Part shown: positions 37,606-46,486 of the stretch, piece by piece
How the letters are laid out: the number at the start of each line of letters is the position of its first letter
Numbering within the stretch: the stretch's first letter is position 1
Position numbers and translations under genes: made by a program
NCBI GenBank assembly: GCA_004563715.1
Contig: SIRX01000101.1
Location: forward strand, 1 to 56,168
DNA: 56,168 nt
Direction of reading: 5' to 3'
Source of the DNA: Actinomycetota bacterium
GTDB lineage: Bacteria > Actinomycetota > Rubrobacteria > Rubrobacterales > Rubrobacteraceae
Notes under the pieces: generated by a model
Databases searched by the model: none
The model's input: only the letters and a program-made list of their open reading frames with translations
What the model was told of the DNA's origin: nothing

Positions 37606-38778
37606 TCAGATCCCGAGCAGCAACTGCAGTTTTATGGCGAGGATGCGGAAGATCTCCGTCAGGTAGCTCGACGAGTAGACGGTTATCGAGACGACCAGCA
37701 GCCCGGCGATGACCAGCGCCAGCAGCTGTCCCGCCGAGGCCCGTGAAGGGTAGAGCTTGCTCACGCCTTTGGCGTCCACCAGCCGCGCCCCGACCTTCAA
37801 CCGGGTCAGGAACGTCGAGGAGGCGCCCTTCCGCCCCTTGTCCAGAAACTCCACGAGCCCCACGTGCGTGCCGACGGCGACGATCAGCTCCGCCCCGCAC
37901 TGTTCGGCGAGCAGGATGGCGATGTCCTCCGAGAGCCCCGGGGCCGCCAGCACCTCGGCGTCCGCAACACCGGCCTCCTTTACCCGTTGCATGCCCGGCG
38001 CGTACCCGGTCTCGTAGCCGTGGACCAGGACGAACTCCGCCGAGCGCAGCGCCTCGTGCGAGACCGAGTCCATATCCCCGAACACCAGGTCGGGACGCCA
38101 GCCGATCTCCCGGACGGCGTCCGCGCCGCCATCCACCCCGATGATAAACGGCTTCTCGCCCCGCAGGTACGGGCCGAGGGCCGCGAGGTCCTGGCGGTAG
38201 TCGTAGCCCCGCACGACCACCAGCACTTGCCGCCCCTGGATGCTGCGGGCCACGTCCTCCGGCACCTTCAGGGTAGAGAAAAGAATGTCGCGCTCCAGGC
38301 GCATGAACTCCACCGTGTTGCGGGCAAAACTCTCCAGGGCCTCGCCGACGCCCTCGCGGCTCTCGCACAGCCGCTGCTCGGCGGTTTCCAGGTCCAGGTG
38401 CTCGCCGGTGGCGATCAGGGCTCCGTCCCGGTAGACGCCGTCGTTGCGCAGCTCGATCTCCTCCCCGTCTCTCAGACGGTCAAACACCTTGAACCCCACG
38501 CCGTCCAGGATGTAGACGCCGGAGCGGGCCAGGATCAGGGGTCCCAGGTTCGGGTAGAGCCCGGTGGAGCAGTCGGCGGCGTTGATCACCGCCCCTACCC
38601 CGGCCTCTACCAGGGCTTCGGCCGTGACCCGGTCCAGGTTCTCGTGGTTTATGACCGGGATGCTCGTCGCGTCGAGCCGCGGCACGATGTCCTTGGTCTT
38701 GAGCCCGAGCACCGCCCGTCCCGAGAGCCGGAAGCCGTCGCTAGAACCGTTAACGCGCCAGTAACCGGAGTTCCTCAA
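37606..38778 (-). CDS. steA: cytokinetic ring protein SteA
   Basis: A 390-residue protein. The N-terminal half is SteA-specific; the middle holds a thiamine-pyrophosphokinase-like fold with GVDGGADAVREIGWRPDLVFG then DMDSVS (about 220-245), and the C-terminus has a transmembrane helix (LLALVIAGLLVVSITVYSSS, about 348-367). SteA acts with SteB at the division septum in Corynebacterium to control peptidoglycan splitting. TTG at 38778 overlaps the recN stop (TTGA). The recN-steA-steB order is the conserved actinobacterial arrangement. Confidence 0.9.
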   Translation of the reverse strand: MRNSGYWRVNGSSDGFRLSGRAVLGLKTKDIVPRLDATSIPVINHENLDRVTAEALVEAGVGAVINAADCSTGLYPNLGPLILARSGVYILDGVGFKVFDRLRDGEEIELRNDGVYRDGALIATGEHLDLETAEQRLCESREGVGEALESFARNTVEFMRLERDILFSTLKVPEDVARSIQGRQVLVVVRGYDYRQDLAALGPYLRGEKPFIIGVDGGADAVREIGWRPDLVFGDMDSVSHEALRSAEFVLVHGYETGYAPGMQRVKEAGVADAEVLAAPGLSEDIAILLAEQCGAELIVAVGTHVGLVEFLDKGRKGASSTFLTRLKVGARLVDAKGVSKLYPSRASAGQLLALVIAGLLVVSITVYSSSYLTEIFRILAIKLQLLLGI

Positions 38779-40442
38779 CGCTTCTCCACGAGAAGCTCCG
38801 AGGCGTGGGCGAGCGAGGCATCGTCGACCCGCCCGGAGAGCATCCGGGCCAGCTCCCGCCGCCGCCCGTCGCCCTCGACGCGCTCGACCCGGGTGAGCGT
38901 GCGCCCCCCCGACTCCTCCTTGGCCACCACCACGTGGCAGCCCGCTTCCGAAGCTATCTGGGGCAGGTGGGTTATGGTGAGGACCTGGCTGCGCCTACCC
39001 AGATCCCGCAGCTTCGCCCCGACGGCCGTGGCCGTCTCGCCCCCGATGCCGGCATCCACCTCGTCAAAAACGTAGGTCGCGCCCGGCTCTACCCGCTCCT
39101 GCGAAAGCCGGATGGCGAGCATGATCCGGCTAAGCTCCCCCCCGGAGGCGTATCGCCGCACGGCCAGCTCCGGCTCGCCGGGGTTGGGCTGGATCACGAA
39201 CTCGACCCGCTCGACGCCTGAAGGTCCCGGCTGGGCGGGTACCAGTTCGGCCCGGAACACCGTCTTGCCGAGGTTGAGGTCCGCCAGGTTGTCCTGGACC
39301 CTCGCGGCCAACTCGTCCGCCGCAGCCCTCCTGCCGGCTGTTATCTCCGCCGCCAGCTCTTCGAGCCGTTTTTCGCCGTCCCGTATCCTTTTCTCCAGAT
39401 CCCGGGTCTCGCCCTCGAAGTTCTCCAGCCGCCCGAGCCGGTCGCGGGTCTGCTCCAGGTATCCCTCCACGTCCTCGCCGTACTTGCGCTCCAGCGTCCG
39501 CAGCCCGGCGAGCCGGTCCTCCACTACCTCCAGGCGGCCCGGGTCGGCCTCCAGCTCGTCCACGTAGGCCCGCAGCTCGTAGAGCACGTCCTCCAGCTCC
39601 GCAACCAACCCCGAGAGCCGGCGCGCGTGACCCGAGAGGCTCTCGTCGTAGCGGGCGGCGTGCTCCAGGTCCGAGACGGCTTGGGCCGCGGAGTCTACGG
39701 CGCCGGTTCCCTCTGAAGAAAGAGAAAACGTAGCGGAGGTCGCCGCCTGGAGCAGATCGGTCACGTTGCGCAGGCGGTCCCGCTCCCGGCTCAGCTCGGC
39801 GACCTCCCCGGCGCTGTATCCCGCCTCCTCCAGCTCCGAAACCTGGTAGCGCAGGAACTCTACCTCCCGTAGCCGGGCTTCCTCCGAAAACCGGAGCTCT
39901 TCCAGCTCCCGGCGGTCCTCCTCGACGGAGCGCCAGAGTCCGGCGCGCTCCTCCTTGGCGCGCGCGGCGGCGGGTTCGAGAAAGTCATCCAGGATGGCGA
40001 GCTGTTCAGCGGGCTCGGTGAGGCGGGCCTGCTCCCGCTGGCCGTGGTAGGAGACCAGCCGCCTCCCGAGGGCGGCCAGCGCCCGGACCGGCACGGTTAC
40101 GCCGCCTGCATAGCACCGGGAGCGGCCGTCCTCCGTCAACGTTCGGCGCAGCACCAGCTCTTCCTCCTCCGCGACCTCGTCCGCGACATCGCCCAGGGAA
40201 TCTTCGAGGATGCGGCCCCTGACCTCCGGCGGCAGCACGAAGGTGCCCTCGACCGTTGCCTTGCGGGCGCCGGCCCGCACCGCCTCCGAGCGGGCCCGGC
40301 TCCCGAGCAGCATCTGGAGCGCCGTCGCGAGCAGGGTCTTGCCCGCCCCGGTCTCGCCCGTAATGGCGTTCAGGCCGGGTTCCAGCTCAAGGGTAGCCTC
40401 TTCGATAAGGGCCACGTTCTCGACGGAGATCTCCGTGAGCAC
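38775..40442 (-). CDS. recN: DNA repair protein RecN
   Basis: A 555-residue SMC-like repair ATPase. The N-terminal ISVENVALIEEATLEL is followed by Walker A GETGAGKT near 33-40, a long coiled-coil middle (about 160-370), the ABC signature RYASGGELSRIMLAIRLS near 446 and the Walker B segment ATYVFDEVDAGIGGETA. GTG at 40442 is chosen because it shares a nucleotide with the nadK stop (TAGTG) and matches the family N-terminus; a longer frame starts inside nadK. Confidence 0.95.
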   Translation of the reverse strand: MLTEISVENVALIEEATLELEPGLNAITGETGAGKTLLATALQMLLGSRARSEAVRAGARKATVEGTFVLPPEVRGRILEDSLGDVADEVAEEEELVLRRTLTEDGRSRCYAGGVTVPVRALAALGRRLVSYHGQREQARLTEPAEQLAILDDFLEPAAARAKEERAGLWRSVEEDRRELEELRFSEEARLREVEFLRYQVSELEEAGYSAGEVAELSRERDRLRNVTDLLQAATSATFSLSSEGTGAVDSAAQAVSDLEHAARYDESLSGHARRLSGLVAELEDVLYELRAYVDELEADPGRLEVVEDRLAGLRTLERKYGEDVEGYLEQTRDRLGRLENFEGETRDLEKRIRDGEKRLEELAAEITAGRRAAADELAARVQDNLADLNLGKTVFRAELVPAQPGPSGVERVEFVIQPNPGEPELAVRRYASGGELSRIMLAIRLSQERVEPGATYVFDEVDAGIGGETATAVGAKLRDLGRRSQVLTITHLPQIASEAGCHVVVAKEESGGRTLTRVERVEGDGRRRELARMLSGRVDDASLAHASELLVEKR

Positions 40443-41245
40443 TACAAGAAAGTCCTCCGCACGGCTCGCCACCACGTCCACTCGTCCGTCCGGCCTATTC
40501 TAACGCTTTCTCTGGAGAGCCTGATCCTGATGAGCCCCCCCTCGGGGATCTCGCGGGGTTCGCCGCCGTCTATGGAGAGCAAGGCGTCCCGCTCCACGAG
40601 CCGGAGCTCGGTCACCTGCTCTTCGCCGAGTACCAGCGGCCGGCTGACCAGCGCGTGGGGGGCGATGGGGACTAGCACGTAGCACTTGGCGTCGCCGGAG
40701 ATTATCGGGCCGCCGGCGGAGAGCGCGTAGGCCGTGGAGCCGAGCGGCGTCGCCGCGATAAACCCGTCGCACCGGAAGGCGAAGATCTCCTCCCCCGCGA
40801 TGGTCAGGTCTATGGAGGCGATCTGGTGCGGCCGCCGCTTGAGGAGCACAGCGTCGTTCGCCGCGAGGTACGTCTCCTCCTCGTCGTCCACCTGCACCTC
40901 CAGCATACGGTACTCCTGGACGTGCAGTTCGCCCCGGCAGATCCTGCGAACCCCAGCCTCTATCTCGTCCGGCAGCATCCCGGACATAAAGCCGACCTTG
41001 CCCAGGTTCACCCCGAGCAGCACGTTCTCCGGATAGATCCTGGACGCCCGCAGCATGGTGCCGTCACCCCCGAGGACGAAGACCAGGTCCAGGTCTTTCT
41101 CACCGTCCGGTTCGTCCTCGGGGCGCACGTCGGAGATCTCCACTCCCCACCTCTCGAGCGCCGCCGTCAACTCCTCGACGTACCCCTCGCTGACGTTCGG
41201 GTTGGCCACGATCCCGACCCGCCGCACCTCCCCAAGCTCACCCAC
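40442..41245 (-). CDS. nadK: NAD kinase
   Basis: A 267-residue NAD kinase. The phosphate-donor motif GGDGTML is near 59, NDAVLLKR near 130, and the NAD-binding segment DGFIAATPLGSTAYALSAGGP near 158-178 (Leu replaces the usual Thr in TPTGSTAY). Its position between tlyA and recN is the classical actinobacterial order. The start overlaps the tlyA stop by 8 nt. Confidence 0.95.
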   Translation of the reverse strand: MGELGEVRRVGIVANPNVSEGYVEELTAALERWGVEISDVRPEDEPDGEKDLDLVFVLGGDGTMLRASRIYPENVLLGVNLGKVGFMSGMLPDEIEAGVRRICRGELHVQEYRMLEVQVDDEEETYLAANDAVLLKRRPHQIASIDLTIAGEEIFAFRCDGFIAATPLGSTAYALSAGGPIISGDAKCYVLVPIAPHALVSRPLVLGEEQVTELRLVERDALLSIDGGEPREIPEGGLIRIRLSRESVRIGRTDEWTWWRAVRRTFL

Positions 41246-42038
41246 CGGCTACGACCTCCCGGATCCGTTTCACGTCCAGGGTCATCTCCTCCCCGCGGAG
41301 CAGGTGGAGCGGGTACTCCCGGTTGCCGGCCCGGCGCCCCGCAACGGGCGCCCGTACGAGGCCCAAGGCCCCGAAGCCCAGCAAAGCGAACTCCTCCGCC
41401 ACGCGCCGGATTACGGCCTCGTGCACCGCCGCGTCCCGCACCAGCCCGCCGCGTCCCACCTGCTCCGGCCCCGCCTCGAACTGGGGTTTGATCAGCAAGA
41501 CCGCTTCACGAACCTCGGGCGTGGTGGCGAGCAGCCGCTCCAGGGCGAGGCGCAACGATATAAACGAGAGGTCCGCGACGAGCAAATCTGGCCGGAAGGG
41601 CAGGTCGTCCCCCGAGATCCGCCGGGCGTTGGTGCGCTCCAGCACGCTCACCCGCGGGTCGTTGCGCAGCTTCCAGTCGAGCTGGCCGTAGCCGACGTCC
41701 ACCGAGATCACACGCCCCGCCCCCCGCTGCAAGAGCACGTCCGTAAACCCCCCGGTCGAGGCCCCGGCATCCAGACATAGCCTCCCCGACACCGTTACGC
41801 CGAAGGCGTCCAGTGCGGCGGCGAGCTTCTCGCCCGCCCGCGAGACGTAGGGGAAGCTCTCGCCCACCTCTAGCGGCTCGTCAGCTGCGACCTGCGCACC
41901 AGCCTTCGTGACCACGCTTCCCGCGACCCTCACGGAGCCCGCGAGGATCAGGCTCAGAGCCCGGCTCCGGCTCTCGGCGAGGCCCCGCTCTACGAGCAGG
42001 ACGTCGAGTCGCCGCTTCTGGCGCGCGCCCGTCATCAC
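41238..42038 (-). CDS. tlyA: 16S/23S rRNA (cytidine-2'-O)-methyltransferase TlyA
   Basis: A 266-residue protein. An N-terminal S4 domain (RRLDVLLVERGLAESRSRAL, about 9-28, then SVRVAGSVV) is joined to a FtsJ-like Rossmann methyltransferase with CLDAGASTGGFTDVLL near 87-102 and LLVADLSFISLR near 153. Loss of TlyA gives capreomycin resistance in Mycobacterium. The Lys-Asp-Lys-Glu catalytic set looks compatible, but I did not place every residue. It lies 8 nt after the prenyl synthase gene. Confidence 0.93.
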   Translation of the reverse strand: MMTGARQKRRLDVLLVERGLAESRSRALSLILAGSVRVAGSVVTKAGAQVAADEPLEVGESFPYVSRAGEKLAAALDAFGVTVSGRLCLDAGASTGGFTDVLLQRGAGRVISVDVGYGQLDWKLRNDPRVSVLERTNARRISGDDLPFRPDLLVADLSFISLRLALERLLATTPEVREAVLLIKPQFEAGPEQVGRGGLVRDAAVHEAVIRRVAEEFALLGFGALGLVRAPVAGRRAGNREYPLHLLRGEEMTLDVKRIREVVAGG

Positions 42039-42046
42039 CGGGGCGA

Positions 42047-42946
42047 CTAGCTCTCCCGGTGCCGGACGAACAGCGCCATGTCCCGCAGGCCGGAGGTATC
42101 CCCGTCTACCCGCTCTAGCGCGGCCACCGCCCGGTGGGCGGATTCGTCCGCCTCCCGGCGGGCGCCGTCGAGGCCGTAGACGCCGACGAAGGTGGCCTTG
42201 CCCTGCTCGGCGTCGCTACCCGCGCTCTTGCCCAGCTCTTCCCGGGTAGAGGTAGCGTTGAGCACGTCGTCCACTATCTGGAAGCACAGGCCCAGCTCGT
42301 CGGCGTACTCGGAGATCGCCGCCTGCTCGCCGGGGCCGGCCCCGGCGAGCAGCGCCCCGATCCGGGCCGAGGACTTGATAAGCGCGCCGGTCTTGAACTT
42401 GTGGATCATGTACAACGTCTCTGGGTCCGTGCCGGAGCCCACGCCGGTGTGGTCCATATCTATGACCTGCCCGCCGACCATGCCGTTCACCCCGGTGGAT
42501 CCGGCCAGCTCCCGCACAACCTCCAGGACCTGCTCGCAGGTGCCCTGCTGGTGGACCGTGATCAGGGTCAGCGCCTCCCCGAAAAAGGCGTCGCCGGCCA
42601 GGATCGCCATTGCCTCGCCGTATTTTCTGTGGGTCGTCGGCCGCCCCCGCCGGAAGTCGTCATCGTCCATGGCCGGCAGGTCGTCGTGGATGAGCGAGTA
42701 GGTGTGGATAAGCTCTATGGCCGCCGCCGACGGCAGCGTGCGGTCCGGTTCCGTGCCGAACACCCAGGCACACTCCATGCACAGCGTCGGCCGAACCCGC
42801 TTGCCGCCCCCGAGCATCGCGTAGCGCATGGCCTCCACGAGGCCGCTGAGCCTGGGCTCGTCGGAGAAGTAGAGCTCCCGCAGGTACTCCTCGAAGCGCT
42901 CCCGGTGCTCCTGGAAGCGGGCCGCGCTCCGCAGACCGCTATCCAT
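42047..42946 (-). CDS. trans-polyprenyl diphosphate synthase (FPP/GGPP type)
   Basis: About 299 residues. The first aspartate-rich motif is DDLPAMDDDDFRRGRPTTH near 81-99 (DDxxxxD form), the second is FQIVDDVLNATS near 220, and the N-terminal GGGKRVRP is present. The insertion in the first motif suits short-chain farnesyl/geranylgeranyl synthases; product length cannot be fixed from sequence alone. ATG at 42946 is chosen because the sequence before it (up to 43000) is not family-like; this start overlaps the nusB stop by 8 nt. An exo-VII or dxs gene, often adjacent, is absent. Confidence 0.9.
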   Translation of the reverse strand: MDSGLRSAARFQEHRERFEEYLRELYFSDEPRLSGLVEAMRYAMLGGGKRVRPTLCMECAWVFGTEPDRTLPSAAAIELIHTYSLIHDDLPAMDDDDFRRGRPTTHRKYGEAMAILAGDAFFGEALTLITVHQQGTCEQVLEVVRELAGSTGVNGMVGGQVIDMDHTGVGSGTDPETLYMIHKFKTGALIKSSARIGALLAGAGPGEQAAISEYADELGLCFQIVDDVLNATSTREELGKSAGSDAEQGKATFVGVYGLDGARREADESAHRAVAALERVDGDTSGLRDMALFVRHRES

Positions 42947-43349
42947 GCTCCACCTTACCCAGATCCCGGCCTCCGGCCCCCCGCAGCACCCCGCTGACAA
43001 AGACCGGAGATTCCTCTCCCGAGAAGCCCCGGGCCAGCTCCGCGGCCTCGTTCACGGCGACCTCCGGCGGCACGTCGTCAACGTAGAGCATCTCGTAGAG
43101 CGCGAGGCGCAGGATCGTGCGGTCCACCGCGCTCATCCGGTGTACCGGCCAGCCCACCGACACGTTGCCCAACCGCACGTCCAGGTCGTCTTTCTCGGCC
43201 TCGACGCCGCGCACGAGCCGCAGGGCATACCCGTCGAAGTCCCCCCGGTACGACCGCCACCGCTCGACGACCGGCGCCACGGGACACTCGTTGACGTCGC
43301 TCTGAAAAAGCGCCAGAAACGCCTGCTTGCGTGCCTTTCTCCGGCTCAC
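42939..43349 (-). CDS. nusB: transcription antitermination factor NusB
   Basis: A 136-residue all-helical NusB. It has the N-terminal ARKQAFLALFQSDVNE, the central MSAVDRTILRLALYEMLY and NEAAELARGFSGEESPVFVSGVL. NusB with S10 supports antitermination in rRNA operons. It follows efp by 25 nt, a common actinobacterial pair. Confidence 0.95.
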   Translation of the reverse strand: MSRRKARKQAFLALFQSDVNECPVAPVVERWRSYRGDFDGYALRLVRGVEAEKDDLDVRLGNVSVGWPVHRMSAVDRTILRLALYEMLYVDDVPPEVAVNEAAELARGFSGEESPVFVSGVLRGAGGRDLGKVEHG

Positions 43350-43374
43350 GCGCGGTCTCCTTTGGCAGGGCTTC

Positions 43375-43932
43375 TCAAACCCGCGTCAGATAGTCGTTGG
43401 ACCGGGTGTCGACCCTCACCCGGTCCCCCACGTTCACGAACAGCGGCACCTGCACTACGACCCCCGTCTCCAGGGTGGCGGGTTTGCTGCCGCCCGTGGC
43501 CGTATCGCCCTTGAGGCCGGGGTCCGTCTGGCTCACCTCCAGGTCGACGTGCGGCGGCGGGTCCACGCTCACGACCTCGCCGTCGGCGGAGAGCACGCTG
43601 GCCGTCCCGTTGGGCACGATGTACCCCTCAGCGTCGCCAACGACCTCCTTGGAGATCGGTATCTGATCGTAGGTATCCGTGTCCATAAAGTACATCAGGT
43701 CGCCGTCGTCGTAGAGGTACGTCATCTCCCGGGACTCGGTCCGGATGTTCTCCACCTTCTCACCGGCCCGGAACGTCTTGTCCACAACGGCCCCCGTGTC
43801 CAGGTTGCGCAGCTTCGTCCGCACGAAAGCCCCGCCTTTCCCGGGCTTGACGTGCTGGAAGTACACGACGGTGAATCGCTTGCCATCTACTTTTATGGCA
43901 GTGCCGTTTTTGAACTGGTTGGTGGATATCAT
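43375..43932 (-). CDS. efp: translation elongation factor P
   Basis: A 185-residue EF-P with three beta-barrel domains. The loop that reaches the peptidyl-transferase centre is VKPGKGGAF, with Lys32 at the tip and Pro30 before it; the C-terminal [17 protein letters not shown] is typical. EF-P relieves stalling at polyproline. ATG at 43932 has a GGGGAG site. The 162-nt gap upstream (43933-44094) contains a TAATAT (minus strand, 44018-44013) that may be the -10 of its own promoter; nothing else is seen there. Confidence 0.97.
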   Translation of the reverse strand: MISTNQFKNGTAIKVDGKRFTVVYFQHVKPGKGGAFVRTKLRNLDTGAVVDKTFRAGEKVENIRTESREMTYLYDDGDLMYFMDTDTYDQIPISKEVVGDAEGYIVPNGTASVLSADGEVVSVDPPPHVDLEVSQTDPGLKGDTATGGSKPATLETGVVVQVPLFVNVGDRVRVDTRSNDYLTRV

Positions 43933-44094
43933 GACTTACTCCCCTGGACGATAGTTACCGGCGCCGATGCCGGCGACTCCCGCTTCGCGCCCGGCCCGTT
44001 TTAGCCCCAGCGATATTACCGCACATGGGCCGCGCCTTCTAGTCTGGTTCCCCACCGAGGTACCGTCCGCCAGCACCCGGAGACAACACCGCTC

Positions 44095-44505
44095 CTACCG
44101 CGGACGGCTGCTTTTTTCGTAACGCGGCAGGTCGTCTACAACGTCGAACCAGCCCAGCCGCTGCGAGTTCCAGCTATGCCCCTCGGGCCGGAAGACACCG
44201 GGGTCGTCGAACACCCCGATAGAGACGTAGATCTCGCCGGCCAACCGCTCGTCCTCGTACGTCAGGGAGGTACCGCAATCCCCGCAGAACGATCGCCGGA
44301 TACCGGGTGACGACCCGTAGACCGCTGGTTTTCCGCGCGTGAACTCGATCCGGTCCTCCGGATAACCGGCGAAGGCTGTTGCCGGCGCCCCGGTCCAGCG
44401 CCGGCAGTCCCGGCAGTGACAGTACGGCACGGTCTCCGGCGGCCCATAAACCCGCACACGAACGGCACCGCACAGACACCCGCCGGGGAAATGGTTCCCG
44501 CTCAC
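44095..44505 (-). CDS. GFA/CENP-V-family zinc protein
   Basis: A 136-residue GFA-domain protein. Zinc-binding cysteines appear in GGCLCGAV, YCHCRDC and CGDCGTSL, the usual Mss4-like fold; the C-terminus has EGHSWNSQRLGWFDVVDDLP. Founding members were called glutathione-dependent formaldehyde-activating enzymes, but the activity of most relatives is unproven. GTG at 44505 overlaps the aroQ stop by 4 nt, so it is the last gene of the aro operon. Confidence 0.83.
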   Translation of the reverse strand: MSGNHFPGGCLCGAVRVRVYGPPETVPYCHCRDCRRWTGAPATAFAGYPEDRIEFTRGKPAVYGSSPGIRRSFCGDCGTSLTYEDERLAGEIYVSIGVFDDPGVFRPEGHSWNSQRLGWFDVVDDLPRYEKSSRPR

Positions 44506-44930
44506 CCGTCCCCCCTGTGCAGCACGTAGTCCACCGCCACCCGGTACCCAAAAGCTCCCATGCCGGCAACCACCGCGTCCACCGCGGGGGAGACGACGGA
44601 GTGGCGGCGCCAGGGCTCCCGGACGTGTACGTTTGAGAGGTGGACCTCGACCTTCGGGATGGCGAGCGTTTCGAGGGCGTCGTGGAGGGCGTAGGCGTAG
44701 TGGGTCCAGGCGCCGGGGTTGATCACCAGTCCGTCCGAGGCCACGGCCTCCCGCACCCAGCCGACCATATCTCCCTCGTAGTCCGTCTGCCGGAACTCCA
44801 ACTCGACCGAAGGGAACTCGTCCCGGAGGTACGACTCGATATCCTTCAGCGTCTGGCTACCGTATACGTCGGGCCGGCGGGTGCCTAGAGAACCCAGGTT
44901 GACGCCGTTGAGCACGAGCACCCTACTCAT
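44502..44930 (-). CDS. aroQ: 3-dehydroquinate dehydratase, type II
   Basis: A 142-residue type II dehydroquinase. The lid loop LNGVNLGSLGTRRPDVYG carries the catalytic Arg and Tyr; NPGAWTHYAYALHDAL and VEVHLSNVHVREPWRRHSV hold the His and substrate-binding residues. Third step of the shikimate pathway. It overlaps aroB by 8 nt. Confidence 0.96.
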   Translation of the reverse strand: MSRVLVLNGVNLGSLGTRRPDVYGSQTLKDIESYLRDEFPSVELEFRQTDYEGDMVGWVREAVASDGLVINPGAWTHYAYALHDALETLAIPKVEVHLSNVHVREPWRRHSVVSPAVDAVVAGMGAFGYRVAVDYVLHRGDG

Positions 44931-45993
44931 TGACGGCCTCTATCATCTCGCGAACTTCCTCCTCGCCCACCGGAACGCCCCACACGGGCCGGCCCACGTC
45001 TTTGAGCAGCACGAAGCGGTGTTCGCCGACCCGGCGTTTTTTATCGCGGGCCATCGCCGCGAGTACCTTCTCCACGTTTCCTACGGATACCTTTGTCGGG
45101 AGCCCGGCAGCGCGGAGCAGGTTCTCATGCCGGTCGGTCAGGTCCGCGCCGAAGCGTCGGGCGGAGAGCCGAGCGGCGGCGACCATGCCGGCGGAGATAG
45201 CTTCCCCGTGCGCCAGGCCATAGCCAGCAGCGGCCTCCAGACCGTGCCCGATGGTGTGACCGTAGTTCAGAATCGCCCGCCGCCCGGACTCCAGCTCGTC
45301 CTCGGCCACCACCCCGGCCTTGAAGCGGACCGAATGCAGGACGAGGGTCCGCAGGGCGTCTACGTCGCCGGACTTTGCACCGGACACTAGGTCCAGGTCT
45401 TCGTAGAATCGCCCGCCGGCGAGCAGGCCCATCTTCACCACCTCCGCGAGCCCGTGGGATACCTCGGCCCCGGGCAGCGTCGAGAGCCGGCCGAGGTCCG
45501 CGAACACGAGCCGCGGCCGTACAAAGGTCCCGACGAGGTTTTTCCCCTCGGGCAGGTCGACTCCAACCTTGCCCCCCACGGAGCTGTCCACCATCGCCAG
45601 CAGGGAGGTCGGCAGGGCGACGAAGTCTATACCCCGCATGTAGGTGCCGGCGACAAAGCCGCCGAGGTCCCCGACTACTCCGCCCCCTAGCGCGAAGAGC
45701 GCGCCGTCGCGGGGCAGCCCCGACCGGGCCAGCCGCCGGACGGCCTCCCCGTAGACGGAGAGGTTCTTGGAGCCTTCTCCCGCAGGGATCTCCACCACGT
45801 CCGCCACCCGCCAGCCGGCCCCTTCGAGTGCTCTCTCGACATCCGGCGCGTGCAGCGGGCCGACGTTCGAGTCGGCCAGTATTGCGGCCACACCCGGTGA
45901 GAGCTCACGGCTCACGACCTCAGCGAGGTCTATGCCATCACCGACGACCACCGGGTAGGGCGTCGAGACCGGAACCTCTACCCGTTCAACCAA
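44923..45993 (-). CDS. aroB: 3-dehydroquinate synthase
   Basis: A 356-residue NAD- and metal-dependent DHQ synthase. NAD binding is in FALGGGVVGDLGGFVAGTYM near 98-117, the metal ligands in HGLAEVVKMG and NYGHTIGHGLEA (about 240-250), and Lys residues in VGGKVGVDLPEGKNLVG. Second step of the shikimate pathway. It overlaps aroK by 16 nt. Confidence 0.97.
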   Translation of the reverse strand: MVERVEVPVSTPYPVVVGDGIDLAEVVSRELSPGVAAILADSNVGPLHAPDVERALEGAGWRVADVVEIPAGEGSKNLSVYGEAVRRLARSGLPRDGALFALGGGVVGDLGGFVAGTYMRGIDFVALPTSLLAMVDSSVGGKVGVDLPEGKNLVGTFVRPRLVFADLGRLSTLPGAEVSHGLAEVVKMGLLAGGRFYEDLDLVSGAKSGDVDALRTLVLHSVRFKAGVVAEDELESGRRAILNYGHTIGHGLEAAAGYGLAHGEAISAGMVAAARLSARRFGADLTDRHENLLRAAGLPTKVSVGNVEKVLAAMARDKKRRVGEHRFVLLKDVGRPVWGVPVGEEEVREMIEAVNE

Positions 45994-46478
45994 CGTAGGA
46001 CCTCCTCGGCCACCTCGCGTTTAGTGCGCCCCTCGACCGAAAGCTTCAGGTCGGCGGCCTCCCGGTAGAGCGGGAGCCGCTCCCGGTAACGCCGCTCGAA
46101 GTCCTCGTAGCCGGCGCCGCGCAGAGGCCGGTCCGGGGCGCGGGTCCGCCGGAAGAGCACCTCTACGTCCTCTTCGAGGAACACCGTGGGCACCCGCGCG
46201 AGCAGCCTGCGGTTCTCGGGCCTCACTACCGTGCCGCCCCCGCAGGCGATGACCCGGTCGGTGGGACCGTCGAGAACCGTGACCAGGGTGCGGTGCTCCA
46301 GGTCCCGAAAGTGCTGCTCGCCGGACTCGGAGAAGATCTCCGGTATCGTCTTTCCGGCTTCCTGCTCCACGAGGCTATCGAGGTCCACGAAATCCCAGCC
46401 GAGCCGATGCGCAACGACGTTTCCCACGCTGCTCTTGCCGCTCCCCATGTAACCGACGATGGCCACCGGTCCCCGCAA
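45978..46478 (-). CDS. aroK: shikimate kinase
   Basis: About 166 residues. The P-loop GYMGSGKSSVG begins at about residue 9, the shikimate-binding VDLDSLVEQEAG follows, and ACGGGTVV and the lid TRAPDRPLRG are present. TTG at 46478 is preferred (8 nt after the aroC stop); GTG at 46463 is an alternative that would leave a very short N-terminus. The longer open frame overlapping aroC is a shadow. Confidence 0.93.
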   Translation of the reverse strand: MRGPVAIVGYMGSGKSSVGNVVAHRLGWDFVDLDSLVEQEAGKTIPEIFSESGEQHFRDLEHRTLVTVLDGPTDRVIACGGGTVVRPENRRLLARVPTVFLEEDVEVLFRRTRAPDRPLRGAGYEDFERRYRERLPLYREAADLKLSVEGRTKREVAEEVLRWLNG

Positions 46479-46486
46479 GCTCGGTA

